The notes beneath the pieces were generated by a model. It saw nothing but the letters and a program-made list of their open reading frames with translations. It did no database searches and was not told where the DNA came from. The translations under genes were made by a program, and so were the position numbers. From assembly GCA_013297675.1 (NCBI GenBank), contig JAAFHZ010000010.1, forward strand, positions 1-61,114: 61,114 nt of DNA. The letters run 5' to 3'. The DNA is from Synechococcales cyanobacterium bin59.metabat.ball.084 (lineage in GTDB: Bacteria; Cyanobacteriota; Cyanobacteriia; Cyanobacteriales; Chamaesiphonaceae). Below, piece after piece: positions 37,398-45,905 of this stretch (within the stretch, counting starts at the first letter, position 1; the number at the start of each line of letters is the position of its first letter).

Positions 37398-37919
37398 CTA
37401 GAAGAATACTTCGATGTTCGATCGACCAGTGGTTTTTAACCAGTTCTGCGCCTCAATGTAATTGTTGGGGGCAATTTTGACTGCCTGCTTCCAGTAAGAG
37501 GCGGCCTTATCAAACAGTTCCTCCGCGCCATCCATATCATTGTCTTCTTGGGCGCGTTCTCCCTGGAAGTGATAAATCACCGCAATGTTGTTTAAAGCCT
37601 GACAAAGACGGGCGTTGAGTTCGATCGACTGATGGTAAAGATCCAGCGCCTTGGCGTGATCGCCGTTACTGGCATAGATTAGACCCATGTTGTAAAGGAT
37701 GTAACTGCGATCGTAGGGGTTTTCTTCTAGGCGCAGGGCTTCTTCGTAGTTATCTAGCGCCTCGGCATATTCTCCATCGGCTTGAGCCGACATGCCATCT
37801 CGATAATAAACAAAAGCTTCTTTGGCCTTTTTGTTGGTGGGCATCATCTTTAAGATCATGTCGGCCATGACTGTAAAGCTTTTATCGATGAAGTTGTCGT
37901 TCTTCTGAGTTCTAGGCAT
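37398..37919 (-). CDS. ycf3: Photosystem I assembly protein Ycf3
   Basis: A 173-residue protein with three TPR units (about residues 35-68, 72-105 and 117-150) and the near-invariant N-terminus [20 protein letters not shown]. Ycf3 is a thylakoid-associated chaperone that joins PsaA and PsaB during photosystem I assembly. It is intact and of standard length, upstream of gatC on the same strand. Confidence 0.97.
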   Translation of the reverse strand: MPRTQKNDNFIDKSFTVMADMILKMMPTNKKAKEAFVYYRDGMSAQADGEYAEALDNYEEALRLEENPYDRSYILYNMGLIYASNGDHAKALDLYHQSIELNARLCQALNNIAVIYHFQGERAQEDNDMDGAEELFDKAASYWKQAVKIAPNNYIEAQNWLKTTGRSNIEVFF

Positions 37920-38053
37920 GGGAATGGAGAGAGAGGTTTTGCTTCTTCCATAGGATATCGTGAAAACCGTAGATCCGGGGCGGGCTGGACTGTTGCGAAT
38001 TATGAAGATTTTTGCCTGGGCTAAAAACTGGAGCTGCCGCCGCAGGTTTGCGG

Positions 38054-38638
38054 TTAAGGTTCCTGTTCATTTCCAAAAACAATATTTTCAAAAACTTCCT
38101 CGATCGGCAAGGTCAAATTAATACAATCTAATTCCACCAAGTCTCCGGCAGCATAGCTGATAATTTCCCAGCGACCCTGATCGTTTTTGTGATAAATATC
38201 GATCGCTATTTTATTGGTGCTAACCAGCAAATAGTCTTGCAAGCTAGGGGAACGGCGATACAAACCAAATTTGTCGCCTCGGTCGTAAGCCTCGGTGGAG
38301 GCTGATAAAACCTCAATAATTAAACAAGGATGACTAAGAAACTTGGTGGCCGATCGATCGCGTTCATCACAGCTTACACTCGCATCAGGGTAGACATAAT
38401 CATTGGAGTTGTGAATATTGACTCTGGCATCGGAGTTAAAAACTCGACAGCCACCTTTGCGTAAATGACTTTTCAAGAGAAAGTTTAAATTACTAGCAAT
38501 TTCACTATGGTTCAGTGTCCCTCCTGTCATGGCATAAACTTCACCATCAATATATTCATGGCGAATTTGTTGTTGTTCCTCCCAGTCAAAATATTCTTCG
38601 GGAGTCAGTTTGGGGAAATCATCTCTCACTGCAATCAT
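38054..38638 (-). CDS. Uma2 family (DUF820) protein
   Basis: A 194-residue Uma2/DUF820 protein from the ATG at 38638. [30 protein letters not shown] gives the leading [14 protein letters not shown] the catalytic Asp, and [21 protein letters not shown] the E-x-L plus downstream Lys. The fold is PD-(D/E)XK; biological role unknown. It is divergent from the small-ORF/ATP-grasp module, sharing its intergenic region with a sequence that is repeated upstream of a second small ORF at 41291. Confidence 0.82.
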   Translation of the reverse strand: MIAVRDDFPKLTPEEYFDWEEQQQIRHEYIDGEVYAMTGGTLNHSEIASNLNFLLKSHLRKGGCRVFNSDARVNIHNSNDYVYPDASVSCDERDRSATKFLSHPCLIIEVLSASTEAYDRGDKFGLYRRSPSLQDYLLVSTNKIAIDIYHKNDQGRWEIISYAAGDLVELDCINLTLPIEEVFENIVFGNEQEP

Positions 38639-38641
38639 AGG

Positions 38642-38771
38642 TACTTTCCACCATTCTAGCCTGATTGACAATTGGTGATAAAGTTAGAATGAGGATTGAG
38701 GTGGTTACGATCATTTCATGTTAGGAGGGTTATGCTTTCAGGTTTTCCAAAGATCAAGCAATTGATTTCAT
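38642..38771 (+). repeat. Duplicated upstream module, copy 1
   Basis: About 130 bases are strongly similar to 41196-41330: the stretch TTCTAGCCTGATTG, a spacer, GGTTACG, an AGGAGGG Shine-Dalgarno sequence, and the first 13 codons of a small ORF. In copy 2 it includes a perfect 13-bp inverted repeat; in this copy one arm has changed. Both copies lie between divergent genes, so the module carries promoter, ribosome-binding site and leader of the small ORFs. Confidence 0.75.
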
Positions 38772-38875
38772 TCTCAGCACCAGAAATAAGTATGGAGAAG
38801 CACTCAGAGGATGATACTCTCACTAAATCCCCGTCTGATGTAATAACGGTCTGCGATCGATCTCAGATGACATAA
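38732..38875 (+). CDS. Small peptide ORF, member 1 (possible precursor peptide)
   Basis: A 47-residue ORF with an unusually strong AGGAGGG ribosome-binding site. The N-terminus MLSGFPKIKQLI matches MLLGFQIIKHLI of the small ORF at 41291; beyond that both keep PE..xEK and an acidic, Lys-containing tail (here MEKHSEDDTLTKSPSDV). After its TAA the same frame continues open to 38959 (20 more codons from an ATG at 38897), two bases before an ATP-grasp ligase gene. A conserved leader with a variable acidic end next to an ATP-grasp enzyme is what a graspetide-like precursor would look like, but this is inference; it may also be truncated. Confidence 0.45.
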   Translation: MLSGFPKIKQLISFSAPEISMEKHSEDDTLTKSPSDVITVCDRSQMT

Positions 38876-38960
38876 CAAGAGTGCTATGAGTTTTGGATGA
38901 ATCTAGACTATTCTGCTAATCAGCCACCAGAGGAGAAAAAAGCCTCTTCGGGATACTAAA

Positions 38961-39974
38961 GTGAAATACCCCAATACTTCTATACTAATCAAGCAACTAG
39001 CACTTGAAATAAATGCTCAGGTAGAACTTGAGCCTGAATTTGGATTTGCCGGAGAGATTACTTTCTCTAATGGAAAAAGACACTTGTTCAAAAATAATGA
39101 GCTTAATATTAATCTAGCTGGTTCTGGGGCGATCGCCAAGGATAAAGGATACACAGCTTATATGCTGAAAAAGCATGGTTTTATAGTACCTCGAGGTCAA
39201 ACATTTTTTTCAAAACATCTTTTACCTAATCTGAGTAATGATAAACAGCGAGATATAGAATCAGCCTGTATGTACGCAGAAGAAATGGGATATCCTGTGA
39301 TTGTTAAACCCAATGATCTTTCACAAGGTATTTTAGTTTGCAAGGTTTATAATAGAAAGGAGCTTGTGACCGCTGCAGAAAAGATTTTCGAGAAGACAAA
39401 TGTAATGCTTGTTCAAGAAGTATGCGTTGGGAAAGATTATCGAATAGTAGTTTTGGGTAATGAAATAATTTCAGCGTATGAGCGTCTACCTCTCACCATA
39501 ATTGGGGATGGTGAGTCCACGATCGAAACACTTATCTTGAATAAAAAATCTTATCTTCCAGATTTAGGCCGTCCAAATGCTGAAATTCAACCTGAAGACT
39601 TTCGTATTTGGTCAAAACTAAAATATTTAAGCCTAAGTAAAAATAGTGTTCTACCAAATAGGAAAGAAATTACTCTACTTGACAATGCTAATTTATCAAC
39701 AGGAGGAGATGCAATTGATATTACTGAAACATTACATTCATCTTGTGCTGATTTAGCTATCAAAGCCTCAAAAATAATGGGGCTACATCTTTGTGGAGTT
39801 GATATTATGTGCAAAAATGCTGAAGAATCAATATCAGATAAATATTGGATTATTGAAGTTAATAATATACCAGGACTTGATAATTATGCAGCAATTGGAG
39901 ATAAACAAAGTGAACGAGTGAAAAACTTATATAGAAAAGTATTGAAATTTATTGAGATTTCTATTACCAAGTAA
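38961..39974 (+). CDS. ATP-grasp ligase, cyanophycin-synthetase-like domain
   Basis: A 337-residue stand-alone ATP-grasp enzyme starting at GTG. Motifs: IAKDKGYTAYMLKKHGFIVP (about 58-77), MGYPVIVKPNDLSQG with the ATP-binding Lys116, VQEVCVGKDYRIVV (151-164), LTIIGDGESTIETLI (178-192) as in CphA, and the Mg-binding GVDIM (D281) and IIEVNNIPG (E299, N301). The Mur-ligase half of cyanophycin synthetase is absent. Such ligases form amide or ester bonds on peptides using ATP. It follows a small peptide ORF and precedes a Uma2 gene. More AT-rich than the flanking core genes. Substrate unknown. Confidence 0.82.
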   Translation: MKYPNTSILIKQLALEINAQVELEPEFGFAGEITFSNGKRHLFKNNELNINLAGSGAIAKDKGYTAYMLKKHGFIVPRGQTFFSKHLLPNLSNDKQRDIESACMYAEEMGYPVIVKPNDLSQGILVCKVYNRKELVTAAEKIFEKTNVMLVQEVCVGKDYRIVVLGNEIISAYERLPLTIIGDGESTIETLILNKKSYLPDLGRPNAEIQPEDFRIWSKLKYLSLSKNSVLPNRKEITLLDNANLSTGGDAIDITETLHSSCADLAIKASKIMGLHLCGVDIMCKNAEESISDKYWIIEVNNIPGLDNYAAIGDKQSERVKNLYRKVLKFIEISITK

Positions 39975-40000
39975 AACAAAAATGTTGACAGGAGAATATA

Positions 40001-40609
40001 ATGGTACTAGCAGAGTCAGTAATAATTAGTTTTGAAGATTTTATTGATTGGCTACCAGAAAGGTCAGCGTATCGCTACGAACTACGGGATGGAGAAATAA
40101 TCGAAATGCCCAAACCGCGAGGTAAACACTCCGAAATAGCCGGTAGCATTATTGCCGAACTAAACTTCTTTATTCGTCAAGCTTCATTGCCATACATCAT
40201 TCCCCGTGAATTAATTGTTAAATCGATCGATGGTCGGTCTGGCTACGAACCAGATATTGCAGTTTTAGATCAAGCAATGCTGTCTCAAGAACCAAACTGG
40301 GAGACAGGATCGATTATCACTCAGGGCAGCTCAGTTAAGCTAGTCATTGAAGTAGTCTCTACCAACTGGCAAGACGATTATGCAATCAAGCAAATTGCCT
40401 ACCAAAATCTTGGCATCCAAGAATACTGGATTGTGGACTATTTAGGACTTGGTGGCAGAACTTTTATTGGCTACCCCAAACAACCCGTTATTTCTATTTA
40501 TTCTCTGGTAGACAGTGAATATAATTTGCAACAATTTCGCGGCAGTGAGCTGATCCAGTCCGCAATATTCCCAGATTTACAGCTCTCGATCGCCTCCTGT
40601 CTCAGCTAG
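40001..40609 (+). CDS. Uma2 family (DUF820) protein
   Basis: A 202-residue Uma2/DUF820 protein, the third in the window: YRYELRDGEIIEMPKPRGKH (about 26-45), YEPDIAVLDQ (about 78-88), LVIEVVSTNWQDDY (about 111-124) and the A..NLGI.EYWIVD motif (about 134-148), all core PD-(D/E)XK positions. Its start is 26 bases after the ATP-grasp stop, with GGAGA in front, so it may be cotranscribed with it; whether that pairing means anything is not known. Confidence 0.85.
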   Translation: MVLAESVIISFEDFIDWLPERSAYRYELRDGEIIEMPKPRGKHSEIAGSIIAELNFFIRQASLPYIIPRELIVKSIDGRSGYEPDIAVLDQAMLSQEPNWETGSIITQGSSVKLVIEVVSTNWQDDYAIKQIAYQNLGIQEYWIVDYLGLGGRTFIGYPKQPVISIYSLVDSEYNLQQFRGSELIQSAIFPDLQLSIASCLS

Positions 40610-40617
40610 TGATCCCC

Positions 40618-40917
40618 TTAAATTTCCCTATTGAATAAGGTTGTCAAGTTTTGCCGACCGCTGACAACACGCAGAATCACAACATCATTATCCACAACGG
40701 TATAAAAAATTATGTAGCCCTGCAACGGCAATCCCCTGAGCCACGATCGAATATAGCCGTAGCTCTTGCCCATGTTTGGAAATTGCGTCAACTTCGCACA
40801 TTTCTCATTAAATAATTGTAGCAATCGCTCCCCAGATTCAATGTCACGACTGACGAAATACTCAGAAATTTCATCTAGATCGCGACTAGCCTTCAGAGTA
40901 ATAAGGCAGCGATTCAT
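40618..40917 (-). CDS. ParE-family toxin
   Basis: A 99-residue RelE/ParE-superfamily toxin. TLKASRDLDEISEYF near residue 8, then LLQLFNEKCAKLTQFPNMGKSY, RGLPLQGYIIFYTVVDN and VVILRVVSGRQNL, the typical ParE layout with its C-terminal RVVSGRxNL. ParE toxins poison DNA gyrase. It overlaps the antitoxin stop by four bases (ATGA). Convergent with the Uma2 gene. Confidence 0.85.
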   Translation of the reverse strand: MNRCLITLKASRDLDEISEYFVSRDIESGERLLQLFNEKCAKLTQFPNMGKSYGYIRSWLRGLPLQGYIIFYTVVDNDVVILRVVSGRQNLTTLFNREI

Positions 40918-41186
40918 GGTTTATTAGTCCTAGCCTGACGAAACTTTTCCTGCAAATTAGTCATTACTGTTTCCAATGGCAGCACATCACCTTTCTCCGC
41001 CTCAATTTTGGCCTCATCGACCTTAAGCCGCACATCCTGAATCCACATTTCATCCTCTTGATATTGTTCGTCCAAGAGCCGCAAAGCTCTTTCAAGGACT
41101 TCATCAACAGACTGAAATCGGCCTAGTGCCAATTGTTGCTGAATTAAATGTTCTTGCTCTGGTTTAAGTGTAATGCTCACCCACAT
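40914..41186 (-). CDS. ParD-family antitoxin
   Basis: A 90-residue ParD/CopG-type ribbon-helix-helix antitoxin: VSITLKPEQEHLIQQQLALGRFQSVDEVLERAL is the DNA-binding and dimerisation part, followed by an acidic toxin-binding tail. A very good AGGAGG precedes the ATG. It is upstream of and coupled to the parE gene. The 13-bp inverted repeat at 41208-41245 in its upstream region could be the autorepression site. Confidence 0.85.
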   Translation of the reverse strand: MWVSITLKPEQEHLIQQQLALGRFQSVDEVLERALRLLDEQYQEDEMWIQDVRLKVDEAKIEAEKGDVLPLETVMTNLQEKFRQARTNKP

Positions 41187-41195
41187 ACCTCCTAA

Positions 41196-41330
41196 GTACT
41201 TTTCACAATTCTAGCCTGATTGGCAATTAGTGATCAGGCTAGAATCGAAGAATTTCAGTGGGTTACGGTCAGTCCTTAATGAGGAGGGTTATGCTTTTAG
41301 GCTTTCAAATAATCAAGCACTTGATTGCCT
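41196..41330 (+). repeat. Duplicated upstream module, copy 2
   Basis: The second copy of the module described at 38642. It keeps the intact inverted repeat, GGTTACG, a GAGGAGGG ribosome-binding site and the start of a small ORF. The similarity fades after about the 13th codon, so the leader has been kept while the tail has changed. Confidence 0.75.
41208..41245. promoter_or_regulatory. 13-bp inverted repeat between parD and a small ORF
   Basis: A perfect inverted repeat (41208-41220 ATTCTAGCCTGAT and 41233-41245 ATCAGGCTAGAAT) separated by 12 bases. It lies about 20 bases upstream of the parD start on one side and about 45 bases upstream of the small ORF on the other, so it could be an operator serving both. 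The left arm is kept exactly in the copy at 38653-38665, while the right arm has diverged there. Confidence 0.55.
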
Positions 41331-41476
41331 CTAAAGAACCAGAGCCGTGTGTGGAGAAGCAACCAAAATCAAACGATGACGATGATAAATGTGAATGCGC
41401 CGCATGTCTGAAGCGTGCCACTATACAAGTCTTAAAGCTTAATAAACCAGCGCATCCGATACATGATGTAACATAA
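41291..41476 (+). CDS. Small peptide ORF, member 2
   Basis: A 61-residue ORF with a GAGGAGGG ribosome-binding site. It begins MLLGFQIIKHLI, like the ORF at 38732, keeps PEPCVEK, then has NDDDDK and a Cys-rich KCECAACLKR segment. The last 15 codons overlap the 3' end of the convergent membrane acyltransferase gene by 45 bases, so the original 3' part may have been lost on insertion. No modifying enzyme lies directly next to it; the ATP-grasp gene is 1.3 kb away. Confidence 0.42.
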   Translation: MLLGFQIIKHLIASKEPEPCVEKQPKSNDDDDKCECAACLKRATIQVLKLNKPAHPIHDVT

Positions 41477-42694
41477 GAATGACCAAAACATTACTGTGGC
41501 CAGGGCAAATAATACCGTATCGTGACCAGCACCTGCCCAGCCAAACATAGTTTTTACTGAGGATGTATAGATATTAATGGGCTTAAAATCAGCAATTGTG
41601 CCAGCGCAGCCATTAATATTATTTTTCAGTGTTAGCTTAATCATCAAAATCGAGCCAACAAAAGCAAACAGCGGGTTTAACCCCATCCATTCCAGCGGCT
41701 TAGTCAATTTACGACCAATACCCCGCACATCGATTAATTCATAGCAGAGCGCAAAAGTGAGCAGTGCCCAGCCACCCATAAATAAAACATAAGAGCTAGT
41801 CCACAGAGCTTTATTAATTGGGAAGAATTTTCCCCACACCACCCCCACCACGATCGCCCCCAAAGCAAACATCGCCATTGAGCTACTGTTGCTAGATCTG
41901 ACCATGCGGCGAGCTTTCAGCCAGATACCATTAAAATATCCTAACAACACACTGACGATCGCCGGTAGAGTACTAAACAAACCCTCTGGCTCATAGCCGT
42001 TTTTACCTTGAGCATGAAAATGAGCGGCAGGAATAATTTGCCGATCGACAAAAGAAGCAAAATTAAATTTCTTAGAATCTACATAGTTCATCACCTTCTC
42101 GGTGCCAAAAGTCCCGGCTGGAGCATCGGGGGCAGCCACCAAAGCCAAGAGCAGCCAATAGATCAGCAAAATTCCTCCAGCAATTGCCCACTGTACCTTC
42201 GGCGGAAATCGGAGCACAATTACAGCAGCGATCGCATAGGACAAAGCAATGCGCTGCAACACACCCATAAACCTGAGGGTCTGAAAATCAAAAATTCCTT
42301 TGGTTGAAATATCGCAGAGAGCATAAATAGCGCCATTGATTAACAATCCAACCAAAAACAGCATGGCAGCTCGTTTTAGCAGCTTCCAATAGATTTCTTT
42401 GCTGGGTCGATTATCGATAGTGTACTTGGCAAAAGAAAGTGCCATGGCCATTCCCACAATGTACAGAAAAAAGGGAAAAGCAAAATCGGCCAAATTCCAG
42501 CTATCATTCCATTCTGCATGGTCAATCCAGAAATAAAAGTCTTTAAAAATGCCCAGACCCTTGATTTGCTCTGGTGCCAAATCCTTGGGAGAATTTAAGC
42601 TCACCATATTCACAAAAATCATCATGGCCACAGTCAAGCCCCGAAAGACATCCAGAGAGGCTAAACGGGGAGATTTGGCTACTTGTTCAGTCAT
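41432..42694 (-). CDS. NagX/HGSNAT-like membrane acyltransferase (DUF5009)
   Basis: A 420-residue membrane protein with about 10-11 helices. The N-terminal RLASLDVFRGLTVAMMIFVN is the signature of the heparan-alpha-glucosaminide N-acetyltransferase-like (DUF5009/NagX) family, and WADFAFPFFLYIVGMAMALS-type sequence follows (here NLADFAFPFFLYIVGMAMAL). Members move an acetyl group across the membrane to an amino sugar. The substrate here is unknown; a role in peptidoglycan or polysaccharide recycling is plausible. Confidence 0.85.
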   Translation of the reverse strand: MTEQVAKSPRLASLDVFRGLTVAMMIFVNMVSLNSPKDLAPEQIKGLGIFKDFYFWIDHAEWNDSWNLADFAFPFFLYIVGMAMALSFAKYTIDNRPSKEIYWKLLKRAAMLFLVGLLINGAIYALCDISTKGIFDFQTLRFMGVLQRIALSYAIAAVIVLRFPPKVQWAIAGGILLIYWLLLALVAAPDAPAGTFGTEKVMNYVDSKKFNFASFVDRQIIPAAHFHAQGKNGYEPEGLFSTLPAIVSVLLGYFNGIWLKARRMVRSSNSSSMAMFALGAIVVGVVWGKFFPINKALWTSSYVLFMGGWALLTFALCYELIDVRGIGRKLTKPLEWMGLNPLFAFVGSILMIKLTLKNNINGCAGTIADFKPINIYTSSVKTMFGWAGAGHDTVLFALATVMFWSFLCYIMYRMRWFIKL

Positions 42695-42729
42695 GATTCG
42701 TACTTGCTGATAATGACTGGTATTGTAGC

Positions 42730-43707
42730 CTACAAAAGTCCTAATTCTCGCTTAAGTAAACTTATCGATCGCTCACCCACATAGCTCTCACTCTCTACCA
42801 CCTTAGGAATGCGCATTAAATCATCACTGGCTACCTCGATCGCCTTTTTCACCCTAGCCAAACTCGCTCGATCGCTCACAATTAAATGGGCGCTACGCAC
42901 GATCGCCTTCAGCTTATAACTGTCGGCTACCTGGCAAGTATTAATCAAAATCTCCTCGCCCCGCATACTGTAAACAATGGCCTCAGCGATCGCCAAAATT
43001 CCATCACTAACGCTGACAATTCCCACATGGCTGTTTTTGGGCACCGTTTTGAGCACCGCTAACTCTTTGCCATAATCTTGCAAGTCTACCGGCAGTACCC
43101 GCACTGTGCGGTTGGCCGTGATAGCTTCTACCGCGCTGATGAAATAGCGACTGGTGACAACCGTACCCGCGTGGGTTTGGGCTAAAACTTCATCTAATTG
43201 TTCGATCGGCACCAACTGTACCGGAATGCCTAAAGATTGCTGTAACTCTTGAGTCATTAGCTCTCCGGCTCCAATATCACGCTGCGGCACCGACACAAAT
43301 ACTCTGGCTCCACAGCGCAGCCGCCAGTCGATTTCGGCCAAAAACAGTTCACGGGCTTCTCGCAGCGAAGCCCCATGAATCAACATTTTGTTTAAGCTTT
43401 CGCTAGATACTTCCTGCACATTTTGCCGAATTTCTGATACCGATAAATCGGCATTGCCGCTTTCGTTACCCAGAGATTTTACATAAATACCCGAACCAGC
43501 TACAGACTCTACCACTCCGGTAGTCTCTAGCTGGTTATAGACCTTGCTAATGGTATTGCGATGTAAACCAGTTTGCATCGCCAACTGGCGAGTGCTGGGC
43601 AACCGATGACCGGGCGAAAATTGCCGGGAGGCAATACCAAACAAAAGTTGGTCATAAAGCTGTTTAGAAGCCGGTACATCACTGTCCGGCTGAATATGAA
43701 ATTGCAC
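42730..43707 (-). CDS. GntR-family transcriptional regulator
   Basis: A 325-residue regulator starting at GTG (one base overlap with the upstream stop, TAGTG). The N-terminal winged helix has the YtrA/GntR pattern VPASKQLYDQLLFGI, RLPSTRQLAMQTGLHRNTI and GVVESVAGSGIYV (about residues 10-80). The remaining 240 residues form an uncommon C-terminal domain without the aminotransferase or UTRA patterns. It is coupled to the polysaccharide deacetylase gene upstream; it may regulate it. Similar long GntR proteins occur in cyanobacteria. Confidence 0.85.
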   Translation of the reverse strand: MQFHIQPDSDVPASKQLYDQLLFGIASRQFSPGHRLPSTRQLAMQTGLHRNTISKVYNQLETTGVVESVAGSGIYVKSLGNESGNADLSVSEIRQNVQEVSSESLNKMLIHGASLREARELFLAEIDWRLRCGARVFVSVPQRDIGAGELMTQELQQSLGIPVQLVPIEQLDEVLAQTHAGTVVTSRYFISAVEAITANRTVRVLPVDLQDYGKELAVLKTVPKNSHVGIVSVSDGILAIAEAIVYSMRGEEILINTCQVADSYKLKAIVRSAHLIVSDRASLARVKKAIEVASDDLMRIPKVVESESYVGERSISLLKRELGLL

Positions 43708-44669
43708 TAAGCACCTGTTTTGGCTGGTAGCTTGTTGCCCTTGGTTCCGGCTGCTGGAGCGGGCTTAACTGTTTTGGCCGGAGCCGCCTTCTTCGCTGAT
43801 GTCACACCCTCTGGCGAAACAGTGCCCATTTCTAGCAGTTCAGTAATAGTAGCAAAGGTATAGCCTTGAGCGCGTAGTTGGCGAATGATTTCCGGTACGG
43901 CTTTAGCGGTGTTTTCGTGATTACCACCGCCATCGTGCATTAAAACAATGCCGCCCGGAGTAGCCTGAGAAACCACCGTTTTGATAATACTTTCTGTGGA
44001 AGGACGGCGCGGGTTACTATCACCCGAATCGGCTGACCACATCAAAACAGTATCGTCGCGCTGCATAGAATAGGCCACCAAACCATTGGTCAAGACCCCC
44101 CCCGGTGGACGAAAATAGGTGGTTTTGACATTCAGACCTTCTAAGAGCGTCTTGTTGGTATCTTCGATTTCTCGTTGGGCAACTACGCCGTGCATAGATT
44201 TATACCAGTGGTGTTCGGTATGGTTCGCCATTTCATGACCAGCAGCCACGGTTTTTTTGGAGATTTCTAGAAAAGACTTTAGGGGTTGACCAATCACAAA
44301 AAAAGTCGCTTTCACGTTCTCTTTCTTGAGAGTAGCCAAAATATTTTCGGTGGTTTGCGGCCATGGACCGTCATCAAAGGTCAGAGCTATGACTTTTTTG
44401 CCTTCTGGTAAGACCACATCTTTGATGGTTTTACCCCGGAAAGGTGCGGGATTAGCGTACTCTAAGGGCACTTTGGCTAAAACTTTTTGGTTGGCGGCGA
44501 TCGAGTCACCCACACCTAGCTGAGCCAATGTTTCGATATTGGAATTGCCCAATAGTTGGGTAGCTCCAATAAAAATACCAATTACAGCCGCCAGACTGGC
44601 TACGGCAAGTCCGAGGAATTTCAACAGCTTCTGGGTAGAAGAGTTAGTGGGGGGCTTTTTCTTATACAT
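43707..44669 (-). CDS. Polysaccharide deacetylase (NodB homology) with membrane anchor
   Basis: A 320-residue protein. A basic N-terminus and one membrane segment (about 18-40) anchor it; the NodB domain spans about 88-290 with ALTFDDGPWPQTT (catalytic Asp and metal Asp), the metal-binding MANHTEHHW, YFRPPGG, WSADSGD and IVLMHDGGG. It would deacetylate peptidoglycan or an exopolysaccharide outside the cell. The C-terminal 35 residues are Ala-Pro-Lys-rich and low-complexity. The GntR gene follows with a one-base overlap. Confidence 0.9.
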   Translation of the reverse strand: MYKKKPPTNSSTQKLLKFLGLAVASLAAVIGIFIGATQLLGNSNIETLAQLGVGDSIAANQKVLAKVPLEYANPAPFRGKTIKDVVLPEGKKVIALTFDDGPWPQTTENILATLKKENVKATFFVIGQPLKSFLEISKKTVAAGHEMANHTEHHWYKSMHGVVAQREIEDTNKTLLEGLNVKTTYFRPPGGVLTNGLVAYSMQRDDTVLMWSADSGDSNPRRPSTESIIKTVVSQATPGGIVLMHDGGGNHENTAKAVPEIIRQLRAQGYTFATITELLEMGTVSPEGVTSAKKAAPAKTVKPAPAAGTKGNKLPAKTGA

Positions 44670-44938
44670 GGGTTTGCGTAGACAAATTTAGGGATGAAGC
44701 TCTGACTAGGTTTTGGCTTACTGGCCAACAGTGCCCAGCTTAAATTGTTTTTATAATATCACGCGGTAAAAGTCTCGCACATGGCAAGTGCCGCGCAGCC
44801 ATCACCTAAAATGCCAGAGTGGCGATCGTCATAGCCCATGGCCTTGGAGTATAATTCGGGGATGCTGAAGCCTGTCTCATAGATATTTAGAAAATATGCA
44901 GGCGCTGAACTCTTTCCTGTAACTTCTCTCCCAATTTT

Positions 44939-45844
44939 ATGTCGAGTAAATCTACCGTGTCTGCTTTTTCGATGGACGACTTCGAGAAAGCTTTAAGCGC
45001 CGAGTCTGTCAGCTTTGAAAAAGGCTCAATCGTCAAGGGCAAAATCTTCAGTCACGATACCAATGGTGCCTATGTAGATATCAAAGGTAAATCTTTGGCC
45101 TTTGTGCCGATCGAAGAAGCGGCTGGTGGCTATGAAGTAGATTTAGATGCGCTGCTGCCGATCGGTGAAGATTTTGAATTTATTGTGCTGCGGGAGCAGG
45201 ATGCCGATGGTCAGGTAACGCTGTCGCGGAAGGAGTTACAGGTCAAGTATGCCTGGGACAAAATCGCCGACATTCAAGCCAACAAAGAATCAGTCACGGT
45301 GCGGATTACTGGCACCAACAAAGGCGGGGTGACAGTAGATTTTCAGGGCTTACGGGGCTTTATTCCTAAATCGCAGCTTACTGAGCGCGATCTAGAGTCC
45401 CTCAAGGGCAGCAATGTGACCGCCTTGATCATCGAAGCTGACCAGGAACGGAATAAGTTTGTGCTTTCTCAGCGCCAAGCCAGCCGCACAGCTAATTTTA
45501 GCCAGTTGCAGCTCGGTCAACTAATTACAGGTCAAGTGGTGAGCATCAAGCCCTTTGGAGCATTTGTAGATTTTGATGGCACTACTGGCTTGCTGCACAT
45601 CAAGCAAATTAGCCAAGAATTTATTCCTGATGTGAATGCCGTGCTGTCGATCGGTCAAGAAATTAAGGCGCTGATTGTGGCTCTCGATGAAGGCTCCGGC
45701 AAGATCTCTCTTTCTACTAGGGTATTGGAAAACAAGCCAGGTGAAATGGTCAAAGACCAATTAGAGGTAATGAATTCTGCCGATGCCCGCGCCCCTCGCG
45801 CTGCCCAGAAATTATTCGGTGGTGGCGGCGAAGCAGAAGGCTAA
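44939..45844 (+). CDS. rpsA: S1-domain RNA-binding protein (30S ribosomal protein S1 homologue)
   Basis: A 301-residue protein with three S1 RNA-binding domains: about 27-100 (KGSIVKGKIFSHDTNGAYVD), 115-180 (TVRITGTNKGGVTVDFQGLRG) and 190-265 (LQLGQLITGQVVSIKPFGAFVDF), each ending with an SxR-type strand (TLSRKEL, VLSQRQA, SLSTRV). Cyanobacterial S1 proteins have three domains; some genomes have two paralogues, and this shorter form may be the second one. It ends at a strong terminator shared with prs. Confidence 0.88.
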   Translation: MSSKSTVSAFSMDDFEKALSAESVSFEKGSIVKGKIFSHDTNGAYVDIKGKSLAFVPIEEAAGGYEVDLDALLPIGEDFEFIVLREQDADGQVTLSRKELQVKYAWDKIADIQANKESVTVRITGTNKGGVTVDFQGLRGFIPKSQLTERDLESLKGSNVTALIIEADQERNKFVLSQRQASRTANFSQLQLGQLITGQVVSIKPFGAFVDFDGTTGLLHIKQISQEFIPDVNAVLSIGQEIKALIVALDEGSGKISLSTRVLENKPGEMVKDQLEVMNSADARAPRAAQKLFGGGGEAEG

Positions 45845-45849
45845 AGCAC

Positions 45850-45890
45850 AAAATCGCAGGAGCAATTAAATTGACTACTCCTGCGATTTT
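45850..45890. terminator. Bidirectional intrinsic terminator between rpsA and prs
   Basis: A perfect 13-bp stem (45850-45862 AAAATCGCAGGAG with 45878-45890 CTCCTGCGATTTT) with a 15-base loop. The stem ends in A and T runs on each side, so it can end both convergent transcripts. Confidence 0.88.
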
Positions 45891-45905
45891 TGGTGAGTGA
45901 TAAAT

